Shown: positions 16,352 through 24,800 of the stretch, piece after piece
Layout: each line of letters opens with the position of its first letter
Position numbering within the stretch: the stretch's first letter is position 1
NCBI GenBank assembly: GCA_020348925.1
Contig: CP070758.1
Span: forward strand, 3,191,438-3,227,882
DNA length: 36,445 bases
Reading direction: 5' to 3'
DNA from: Gemmatimonadota bacterium
GTDB lineage: Bacteria > JBHIER01 > G020348925
Notes under the pieces: generated by a model
Seen by the model: the letters and a program-made list of their open reading frames with translations, nothing else
Told to the model about the DNA's origin: nothing
Databases searched by the model: none
Position numbers and translations under genes: made by a program

Positions 16352-18820
16352 ATGGTTGAAGATGAACGCCGAATAGGTGTCTTTGTTTGTGAGTGCGGAA
16401 TCAATATCTCCGCCACCGTCGATTGCGATGAGGTCACCGAGTACGCGAGAACCTTGCCCGATGTGGTCTTCTCCATCAAGAACAGATACACCTGTGCCGA
16501 ACCGGGCCAGGAGGAGATCAAAAGGTTTATCAAAGAGGAGAACCTCAATCGGGTCGTCGTCGCATCCTGCACACCTCGCATGCACGAGCCGACTTTCAGA
16601 CAGTGCTGCGCCGACGCCGGCCTCAACCCCTACCTCTTTGAGATGGCCAACATCCGGGAGCACTGCAGCTGGGTGCACCACGACAGAAAAGAGGCCACGA
16701 AAAAGGCGAAGGATACGATCAAGTTGGCCGTGGCACGGGCGAGAAAACTTGAATCACAGGAGGAGCTGACAGTCCCCGTCACCCAGGCCGCCCTCGTTGT
16801 CGGAGGCGGCATAGCCGGAATGCAGGCTTCCCTGGACCTGGCAGATGCCGGCTATCAAGTTTATCTTGTCGAGAAGGAGCCGACCATTGGGGGGTTGATG
16901 TCTTATATCAATAAGATCTTCCCCACAATGGACTGAGCGATATGAATCCTCGGTCCGAGGATGATGGATGTCGGTCGACATCCCAAGATTGAACTTCTCA
17001 CTTATTCGGAAATAGAAAACGTCACCGGTTACATCGGCAATTTTCATGTCAATGTTCGCAAGAAGGCCAGGTATGTGGATGAGGACGCCTGCACCGCCTG
17101 TGAAAAATGTGCCGAGGTGTGTCCTGTTGTGGCCTTCGACGAGCATCAATTGGGATTGGCCTCGAGGAAAGCCATATATATTCCCTTCCCCCAGTCTGTC
17201 CCGGCCTCATACCTCATCAACATGGAGGATTGTCTCGGCACCAATCCGATTGCCTGCGGGAAATGTTTGGAGGTCTGTGATCCGAAGTGCATTGATTACG
17301 ACGAGAAAGACAGTATCATCGAACTCGACGTCGGGGTCATCATTGTGGCCACGGGAATGGATGTGATCGACCCGACCGTTCTGGATGAATACCATTACAC
17401 GGAGTTCGAAAATGTCATGACTTCCTGGGAGTTCGAGATCCTGACAGGTCCCGGCTATGTGACCGGCAGCGAACTTCTCAGACCGACCGACCGCAAGGTT
17501 CCAAAATCCATCGGGTTTATCCAGTGCGTCGGTTCTCGGGACGATAAGAGAGGCCATCCTTACTGCAGCAACATCTGTTGCATGAATACGGTCAAAGACA
17601 CCCTCTACCTCAAGGAACATTACCCCGATATGGAATGCTACGTCTACTACATGGACATCCGAACCTTCGGAAAGCAATACGAAGACCTGTATAAACGCAG
17701 CAAGGAGATGGGCGTCAGGTACATCAGAGGCATCCCCGGTGACGTCGAGGAGGACCCGGAGACCAAGAACGTGATAGTGGCTGTGGAGAACACGACCACC
17801 GGAAAGCTTGAACATCACGAGCTGGATATGCTGGTGCTATCCGTCGGCGTCGAACCGCGGGTCGAGACGGCGGATATTCAGAAAATCTTGACCCTCTCGA
17901 AAGCCCCCGACGGTTTCCTGGCGGAAAGCCACTACCAGCTCAATCCCATCGATTCGCCGACCGGAGGCATCTTCCTAGCCGGATGCTGTGAATCACCCAA
18001 GGACGTGAAGGGATCCGTCACCCAGGCATCCGGTGCGGCAGCACGGGCGGAGCGGCTCCTCAGTCAGCGGAGGGTCAAGGTGGAGGCCATCACCTCCGAG
18101 ATCGATCCGGATCTGTGCACCTCGTGCGGTATCTGCGTGAAAGTCTGTCCCTATAAAGCCATCCGGATCGAAAAGAAGAAGGCTCCGGCGGAAGTTATTG
18201 AGGCGGCGTGCAAAGGGTGTGGCACCTGCGCTGCAGAGTGCAAGTTCGGAGCCATCACCATGAAACACTTCACCGACGATCAGATCCTCTCCATGATCGA
18301 TGCCATGCTCGAGGAGAAACCGGAGGAGAAGATCTGCACCTTTGCCTGCAACTGGTGCTCCTATGCCGGGGCGGATCTCGCAGGCCTCTCGAGAATCCAG
18401 TACCCGCCCAATGCGAGGATCATACGAACGATGTGCAGCGGCCGCGTGGATGAAAAATTCATCTGGTACGCTTTTCAGAAAGGTGCTCCGGTGGTCCTGG
18501 TTTCAGGTTGCCATTTCGTTGACTGCCACTACATCGATGCCAACAGGTGGACCCAGAAGCGGATTGAAAAAATATGGGACAAGCTGGAACAGAAGGGTAT
18601 TCGCCCCGAGCGGTTGCAGCTCGAGTGGTGCTCAGCTGCCGAAGCCAAGAGATGGCAAAGCATAATGCGTGCGGCCGAAAACTTGAGAAAAACAGTATCA
18701 AAGCAAGAGATTGAGGAGACGATACGGATCCTCAGCAATGGAGACAAACCAAAAACAAAGGCGAAGGCTGAGGCGAAGGGCAAGAAGAAGCCCAAAGTGA
18801 CAGCCGCTTCATCGGAATAA
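16352..18820 (+). CDS. hdrA: Selenoprotein HdrA-MvhD fusion with two in-frame TGA codons (Sec195, Sec198)
   Basis: Read through TGA at 16934 and TGA at 16943, the gene encodes 822 residues. Order: HdrA N-terminal domain (GVFVCECGIN, ASCTPRMHEP), FAD motif VVGGGIAGMQASLDL (about 150-164), the motif MD-U-A-I-U-IL where Cys-type HdrA has DCSxC-IL, then [13 protein letters not shown], a ferredoxin insert (CTACEKCAEVCP), the flavin-domain remainder (IQCVGSRDD), two C-terminal 4Fe-4S motifs ([23 protein letters not shown]), and from residue 662 a complete MvhD domain (CNWCSYAGAD, MCSGR, SGCHFVDCH). A Lys/Ala-rich tail ends it. Start and end halves are exactly in phase (16352 to 16961 is 203 codons). 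Both halves are conserved, so read-through is the economical explanation. AGGGAG precedes ATG 16352. Confidence 0.88.
16934..16945 (+). other. Two selenocysteine codons, TGA-GCG-ATA-TGA, residues 195 and 198
   Basis: Both cysteines of the HdrA DCSxC motif are TGA here. In hdrA1 only the second is. The U-x-x-U spacing is that of a redox or metal-ligand pair, and no frameshift is needed to join the flanking HdrA segments. Confidence 0.82.
16948..16960 (+). promoter_or_regulatory. Candidate SECIS hairpin for the first TGA of hdrA2
   Basis: CCTCGGTCCGAGG is a perfect short inverted repeat with GG at the 5' side of its loop. It begins 11 nt after the first TGA (the spacing remembered for E. coli fdhF) but only 2 nt after the second, so it can serve only the first. 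The matching part of hdrA1, which has a single TGA, lacks this hairpin. Confidence 0.55.
16966..16983 (+). promoter_or_regulatory. SECIS hairpin for the second TGA of hdrA2
   Basis: The same 18 nt as in hdrA1 (7-bp stem, GGTC loop) start 20 nt after the second TGA, identical spacing to hdrA1. It lies 29 nt after the first TGA. Confidence 0.75.
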
Positions 18821-18843
18821 ACGAAGAGAGGAGAAAGTCGTCT

Positions 18844-18978
18844 ATGGCTGAAGAAGCGAAGTTCAAGTGTTTGCGATGCGGACATGAATATACGGACACA
18901 TACACACCCGGAGTTCCCCAGGAACGGACCTGTCCAAAATGCACGAGCAACAGTGTCCGCCGGATGAAAGAGAAATAA
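18844..18978 (+). CDS. 44-residue zinc-ribbon protein
   Basis: A short gene with a strong ribosome site (GAGAGGAGAAAG, 18825-18836) and ATG at 18844. The product has CLRCGH near residues 9-14 and CPKC near 32-35, a two-knuckle CxxC...CxxC zinc ribbon of rubredoxin/FmdB-like size, and ends RRMKEK. It lies tightly between hdrA2 and the second ferredoxin gene, so it is probably co-expressed and may be an assembly factor or small redox/metal protein of the complex. No specific family is recognised. Confidence 0.7.
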   Translation: MAEEAKFKCLRCGHEYTDTYTPGVPQERTCPKCTSNSVRRMKEK

Positions 18979-19002
18979 ATCCCAAATACAAAGAAAAGAG
19001 GC

Positions 19003-19221
19003 ATGACTGAAAAAACTGCGAAGAAGAAGAGATCTCGCATCGTTGTGAAGAGAGAGTGGTGTAAAAACTGCGCTATCTGTGTCGAATTCTGTCCGAAAGA
19101 CGTCTTGGTCATGAAGGATGGATTCCCGGAAGTGGTCCATATTGAAAATTGTACGCTGTGCCAACTGTGCGAGCTGCGGTGTCCTGATTTTGCTATTGAA
19201 GTGTACGAAGATGAGACTTGA
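19003..19221 (+). CDS. 2-oxoacid:ferredoxin oxidoreductase, delta subunit 2
   Basis: A 72-residue double 4Fe-4S ferredoxin: CKNCAICVEFCPKD and CTLCQLCELRCPDFAI. It is shorter than the first copy (92 residues) because the N-terminal extension is replaced by a short basic stretch (TEKTAKKKRS). It heads the second D-A-B-C set and delivers electrons from the thiamine site to ferredoxin or directly to a partner. AAAGAGG precedes ATG 19003. Confidence 0.88.
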   Translation: MTEKTAKKKRSRIVVKREWCKNCAICVEFCPKDVLVMKDGFPEVVHIENCTLCQLCELRCPDFAIEVYEDET

Positions 19222-19246
19222 TTCTACATAAACCAACTGGAGACTC

Positions 19247-20392
19247 ATGGTAACGAAAGAAAAAAACCGAATACGAGTGATGACGGGCAATGAGGCCTGT
19301 GCGGAGGGTGCTCTGGCCGCGGGTTGTCGCTTTTTCGCCGGTTACCCCATAACCCCTTCTTCAGAGATCGCTGAGATCCTGTCGCGGGAACTTCCGAAAG
19401 TTGGCGGTAAGTTCATTCAGATGGAGGATGAGATCGCTGCCATGGGCGCCGTCATCGGTGCTTCCCTTGCCGGATCCAAATCCCTGACGGCTACGAGCGG
19501 ACCGGGCTTCTCGCTGAAACAGGAGAATATCGGATACGCATCGATGGCCGAAGTCCCGTGCGTCATCGTCAACGTCATGAGAGGCGGACCGAGCACAGGG
19601 TTGCCGACCCTTCCCTCGCAAAGTGACGTCATGCAGGCCCGCTGGGGCACCCACGGAGATCATCCGATCATTGCCTTGGCACCTTCGAGCGTGCGGGAGT
19701 CTTTTGACTGGACTGTGCGAGCTTTCAACCTATCCGAAACATACCGAGTACCGGTTGTTCTTCTCTTGGATGAAATTGTCGGCCATACCAGTGAAAAAGT
19801 TGTGCTTCCGGATACGAGCGAGATACAAATTGTGGAGCGCCAAAAGGGTGATCCGAAAAACAAGGATTACCTCCCCTATAAACAGACGGAATCGGATATT
19901 CCCCCCATGATCAGTTTCGGAGAGGGCATACGGTTTCACGTCACAGGTCTCTGTCACGATGAAACAGGATTCCCAACCAACGATTCCCAAAAGATCGACC
20001 TTCTGCTCCGTCGGCTCAATCGGAAAATCGAGCGTTATCGTGACCAGATCACCGACAACCAAAGGGATCAACTCGATGACGCGGATGTGGCCGTCTTTGC
20101 TTACGGTTCAACGTCCCGCTCTGCCCGCTGGGCTGTTCGCCGAGCCCGGGAAGAGGGTCTTCGTGTCGGTCTGTTTCGACCGATCGTCCTATGGCCATTT
20201 CCTGAGGATGAAGTGTTCTCCATCGCTCAAAAAGTGCATCACATCATTGTTCCGGAGATGAACCTGGGACAGATGGCTCACGAGGTGGAATGGGCCAGCC
20301 GAGGTTCGACCGACGTTATTCGAATCAACCGTATTGATGGTGATCCTGTGCGACCACAGGTCATCCTCGAAAAAATCAAAGAGGTTGCTTAG
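19247..20392 (+). CDS. 2-oxoacid:ferredoxin oxidoreductase, alpha subunit 2
   Basis: A 381-residue paralogue of the protein at 7496, sharing EGALAAGCRFFAGYPITPS, QMEDEIAAMGAVIGASLAG, TSGPGFSLK and RGGPSTGLPT. It carries the pyrimidine-binding and C-terminal transketolase-like domains. The copies are clearly diverged along their length, so they probably differ in 2-oxoacid preference (2-oxoglutarate versus branched-chain or other), which cannot be decided from motifs. ATG 19247 follows CTGGAGA. Confidence 0.86.
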   Translation: MVTKEKNRIRVMTGNEACAEGALAAGCRFFAGYPITPSSEIAEILSRELPKVGGKFIQMEDEIAAMGAVIGASLAGSKSLTATSGPGFSLKQENIGYASMAEVPCVIVNVMRGGPSTGLPTLPSQSDVMQARWGTHGDHPIIALAPSSVRESFDWTVRAFNLSETYRVPVVLLLDEIVGHTSEKVVLPDTSEIQIVERQKGDPKNKDYLPYKQTESDIPPMISFGEGIRFHVTGLCHDETGFPTNDSQKIDLLLRRLNRKIERYRDQITDNQRDQLDDADVAVFAYGSTSRSARWAVRRAREEGLRVGLFRPIVLWPFPEDEVFSIAQKVHHIIVPEMNLGQMAHEVEWASRGSTDVIRINRIDGDPVRPQVILEKIKEVA

Positions 20393-20393
20393 C

Positions 20394-21203
20394 ATGTTTG
20401 ATTACGGAGCCTATTTGCGCAAAGACAAATTTCCACTTATTTGGTGTTCCGGCTGCGGCGATGGAATTGCCCTGAAGGCAATGCTGCGGGCCATCGATCG
20501 GATCGGCCTCTCGAAAGATGAAATCGTCATGGTTTCCGGCATCGGTTGCTCGAGCCGGCTGCCCGGTTACGTCGATTTCAACACGCTGCACACCACTCAC
20601 GGTCGAGCGATTGCTTTCGCCACCGGTGTAAAGATGGCCAAACCGGAGCTTACCGTCATCGTGGTTACCGGCGACGGTGATGCTACAGCCATAGGTGGAA
20701 ATCATTATATACATGCGGCACGACGAAATATCGATCTGACGGTGATTCTATTCAACAACTGGATCTACGGCATGACAGGCGGTCAAGTTTCCCCCACAAC
20801 TCCCTTTGGCAAACGAGCCAGCACTGCTCCCTACGGCAGTACGGAAAACGCTTTCAACATCAGCGGTCTGGCCGAAGCTGCCGGGGCCAGTTTCGTCGCC
20901 AGAGAAACAGTATTCAGACCACAGGTTCTGGACAAGTTTATTGAAAAGGCTATCCGGAAAAAGGGATTTTCGGTCGTGGAGGTCTTCACACCCTGTCCGA
21001 CAACATACGGTCGCCGGAACAAAATGCGGTCTGTCATAGAAATGATGAATTGGCTCAAGGATCATGCTGTTCCGAAGAGCCGTGCCGAGAAAATGGACCC
21101 GCAAGAGCTGGAGGAAAAAATCATCACCGGAGTGCTTGTCGACCTCGATCTCCCCGAATACACCGAAGAGTATCAAAAGCTAATCGATCGAGTCAAGTCA
21201 TAA
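20394..21203 (+). CDS. 2-oxoacid:ferredoxin oxidoreductase, beta subunit 2
   Basis: A 269-residue thiamine-diphosphate subunit starting 1 nt after the alpha stop (TAG-C-ATG). It shows IWCSGCGDGIALKAM (CxxC ligands), VSGIGCSSRLPGY, THGRAIAFATGVKM, GDGDATAIGGNHY with NNWIYGMTGGQ (ThDP/Mg site), and PTTPFGKRASTAPYG. It is about 25 residues shorter than KorB1, mostly at the N-terminus. An open frame upstream of 20394 overlaps the alpha gene and is not part of the domain. Confidence 0.87.
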   Translation: MFDYGAYLRKDKFPLIWCSGCGDGIALKAMLRAIDRIGLSKDEIVMVSGIGCSSRLPGYVDFNTLHTTHGRAIAFATGVKMAKPELTVIVVTGDGDATAIGGNHYIHAARRNIDLTVILFNNWIYGMTGGQVSPTTPFGKRASTAPYGSTENAFNISGLAEAAGASFVARETVFRPQVLDKFIEKAIRKKGFSVVEVFTPCPTTYGRRNKMRSVIEMMNWLKDHAVPKSRAEKMDPQELEEKIITGVLVDLDLPEYTEEYQKLIDRVKS

Positions 21204-21296
21204 AACCGAATAACTGGTTTCGAAGGGAACGCAATAAACGAGGGAGGGGAAGAATCAGTTATTTTTTTATCTTTAATTACAGATAAGGAGAACGAC

Positions 21297-21842
21297 ATGA
21301 GCTTTCGAACCGAAATCCGACTAAGCGGTGAGGGTGGCCAGGGATTGGTTTTGGCTGGGAAAGTCTTGGCCGAAGCAGCGGCCATATATGACGACAAGAA
21401 CGCTACCCAAAGCCAATCCTACGGCCCTGAGGCGCGAGGAGGTGCGAGCCGTTCGGAGGTCATCATCTCCGATGATGAGATCGACTACCCCAAAGCGGTC
21501 AATTTGGATCTGCTCTTGGCCCTGACCCAGGAGTCCTGCAGTCGATATTGGAAGGATTTAAAGGACGACGGTATACTCCTCGTCGATTCAGATTCAGTCA
21601 AGGACATTCCTGAGGGTTCGTTCAAAGTATTCAAGGTACCGATCATTGCTATCGCAGAGCAGGAAGTCGGAAAAGCTCTGGTGGCAAATATCGTTGCCCT
21701 TGGGATCATCACCGGCCTGGCCAAGGTCGTCTCCGAGGAGGCAGTGGAAGCGGCAATCCTGGCGAGAGTCCCGAAGGGCACCGAGGAACTCAATGTGAAA
21801 GCCTTCAAAGCCGGATTACAGGCAGCCAAAGATCTCAGTTAA
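21297..21842 (+). CDS. 2-oxoacid:ferredoxin oxidoreductase, gamma subunit 2
   Basis: A 181-residue gamma subunit with IRLSGEGGQGLVLAGKVLAEA and the family segment ATQSQSYGPEARGGASRSEVIISD. AAGGAG lies 6 nt before ATG 21297. Unlike copy 1 it has no Lys/Ala tail. The 93-nt gap from the beta gene contains AATAACTG (near 21209) and CAGTTATT (near 21256) followed by a run of T, a possible attenuator with a long loop, weakly supported. Confidence 0.87.
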   Translation: MSFRTEIRLSGEGGQGLVLAGKVLAEAAAIYDDKNATQSQSYGPEARGGASRSEVIISDDEIDYPKAVNLDLLLALTQESCSRYWKDLKDDGILLVDSDSVKDIPEGSFKVFKVPIIAIAEQEVGKALVANIVALGIITGLAKVVSEEAVEAAILARVPKGTEELNVKAFKAGLQAAKDLS

Positions 21843-21870
21843 GAGGAAAATCACTTCCGAGGAAAAGAAC

Positions 21871-24800
21871 ATGTTCGATCCCTACACTCGACTCGAGGCC
21901 CGAGTCGGAGAACTGGGTAACCATCACCGAAAATATCTGAAGAACATATCAGCGCATAAGGACACGTTGATCGATCGCCTGGAAGCCTGCGGTAAGATCG
22001 ATCAGGTCCACTTCCGCCTGACCGCCCCCGATCTCGCCAGCGAAATGGACACGGTCATGGCCGTTGGCCGGAATGTGGAGGAGAAACTTACCTTTCTGGG
22101 CTGCTATTATGCCCTCCAGTTCCTCAACATGAACATCAGTGCCATCGATGTGCTTGCCCTCAATCTGGCAACTTCGGACGACAGGTATACCGTCTACAAA
22201 GGATTCATGAGACAGATTGGGAATGAGTTCAGGGCGCTAACCGCCTGTCACATGGATAAGCTCCTGAATCTCTTTCTCGACAAGAACGGCACCCCGGAAT
22301 ATGTGATCTGCGGGGTCGGCACGCGGGCCGATCAGGATGATATTGATGTGGGGATTATTGATGATGGATCGCGAAAACGAAAAGATCTTAACCTCGCCGT
22401 TGGTCGACTCCAGCACAGTATGCTCAAGCAGTCGGTTCCCCTCCACCTCTACCTCTCCGAACATGTCGGAACGCAGAGTTATTCCGCCTCGATCGCGGAG
22501 TATAACGACCTCCTCAAAAAAGAGATACAGGATTTCGTCATTATCACTGAGATGCTCGGGGCAGCCCCCATCACCGGAAGCAACCATCTCTTTCGAAAAT
22601 TCAGACGGGAGGTCACCCAGCGCTATTACTATCAGCGACAAGGTGACAACCGTTTCCATGAAGGCTATTTGCGGGGCCTGCTGGGCGAGGTCAGATCGCT
22701 CTTGATCAGGAGGATGAAGACGAACAGTATCAATCCCAAGGACGACGGTTTGCGGATGCTCAAGGGACTCCTCTTTGCAGGCAAATCCATTTTCAACATT
22801 CGAAAAGTCAATGCCTGGGATATTTTAAAACAGTTGGGGGAACGCGATCCCGACCATACGGAGATATTTCAAACTCTCGACAGATCCCTCACTTTTCTGG
22901 AAATGTTCAGATTTCTCTATCAGCTCTTCGTTGTTCAAGAGGACGAAATTTATGTGGGTGGAGAGGACACCATTTCGAACTTGCAATCCGTAGCCAAAGC
23001 CATGGGCTACCAGGATGTTGGGGTCATCAAAGCCTGGGATCACCTGCTCATCCACTACTATGAGCATATAGACGGCATAAAAGATCCCATCGAAATTCTT
23101 CTCAAGGACGTAATACGACATCTGGAGCGAATAAGTGTCTTCTCGGTAATGCTCAGCACACGTCAGCTTGAAACACAGTACGAGGGGAATTTGGTTATAG
23201 ATTTTCTAAAGGCTTCCCGTTTTTTCAGGGGGACGAAATTCTGGGACGATGTTCTGGGAGCCCTTGAAACAGGAGATGGACAACTTTTGGAGCGATTCGT
23301 AACCGACTTCAACTCCCTGGACACAGAACGAAGGATCAAATGGATCGCTCAGTACGCAGACTGGAGCAACTATGCTTTTATGGTCCTCATGAGGCTGCTC
23401 GTCATCCTGTATCAAAACAGGAAAAAGGTTGCTTCAGAAAAACTTTTTAACGAACTCAACGAAGCTTCACTGGAGGCGCTGAGCCAGAGTCATGATGTTA
23501 TTCACAGAATAACCCGTATCTTCAACCATTATCCGAAACTGGTCAATAATTACTTGTTGGCACTATCCGAGGAAGATCAACTCAGGTTTAAGAAGCTCCT
23601 TGAGGGAAATGTCTGGGAGGAGGAAGTGGCTCAGTTGAGAGATCACCTGGTGAATCTCTGTCAGCTTCATTGTTGTAGTAATAGATATTTCAAACGTTTT
23701 TTTCAAAGAATTATCAATGCGTATCCTGAATACATTCAATACTTGGATAATACGGATCGGTTAAAAGAGTTGGCCAAGGGTCTTTTCGGGAAGATCGATA
23801 ATCTGAAAACCTTTCGCGAAAAAAAAGATCAGCTTGGGCATTATCATGATATCGAATTCTTTCGGGTGGGCCTTGAGACATTGGCCGGTGCTCCTATAGA
23901 ACAAACCAACGCCGAGTTCACGGAATTTTCAGACAACTATCTTCAAACGCTTTTCGATATCTGTAAGCAGGAGGTGGAACAGGAACGCGAGGGAAAATTG
24001 AAGACGGAAGATCTCTTGGCCGTCTTTGCGGCAGGCGGACATGCCCGGGAACAAGCTTTCGATGATGACTACGATATTATTGTTCTTCTGAATTCAAGCG
24101 ATGAAGCCTTGAGAAAAAAATGTACAACCATCATCAGTAAGATGAATACCGAGCTTGTCAAACGGGGAACACTCCCCCACTTCCGTTTTGCGGAGCGGTA
24201 CGGCCACTACGTCACACTTTTTTCAGAACTCGAAGAACTCTTCGAAAGTAATAAAGAGGATTCATTTATCGACAAATCCCAAATTCTCGGAGCAAGAATG
24301 GTCGTGGGCAGCCGGAGATTCGGAAAAGCTTTTGAACAATTGATCATACAACCCCATATATACAATAAGAAAGATACCTATATTCAGCAGATGGCACAGG
24401 AGATTTTTGCTCGCCATGTGAATGAAAACGGGGTCAAGGAAGATGGTTTCAACATCAAAGAGAATAGCGGAGGACTCCGTGATATTGAAATGGTGATGCT
24501 CATGTACAAAGCAGCTCTTCATATTCAGACCCCCGTATCTATGAAATTGTTCGATGAGCTATCGGACAAGATTCCAGACAAAGGTTCTGAGCTGAAGCGG
24601 TTGTCCGGAATCTTCTCTTTTCTGAAACGCCTGCGCGACATATACCGCCTTACGGTGGCTGCCGAAGATACCATATACCTTCAAAACCTCGATAGGGTAT
24701 CACCCATTATGAATTTTAAGGATTCGTCGACACAGAGCGCTTCCCAGCAACTCATGATGGCATACAGAGAGAATATGAAACAGGGATGGTCTCTTGTTTC

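Noticed and set aside
16934-16961. hdrA2 split into a 194-residue HdrA fragment and a separate 619-residue protein
   Set aside because: The second frame starts exactly in phase, in the middle of the MMDVGRHP motif, with no ribosome site. Two TGAs at Cys positions plus hairpins favour read-through.
21209-21270. Terminator between Kor beta 2 and gamma 2
   Set aside because: An 8-bp complementarity with a loop of about 40 nt before a T run is too weak, and the two genes belong to one enzyme. It is noted only as a possible attenuator.
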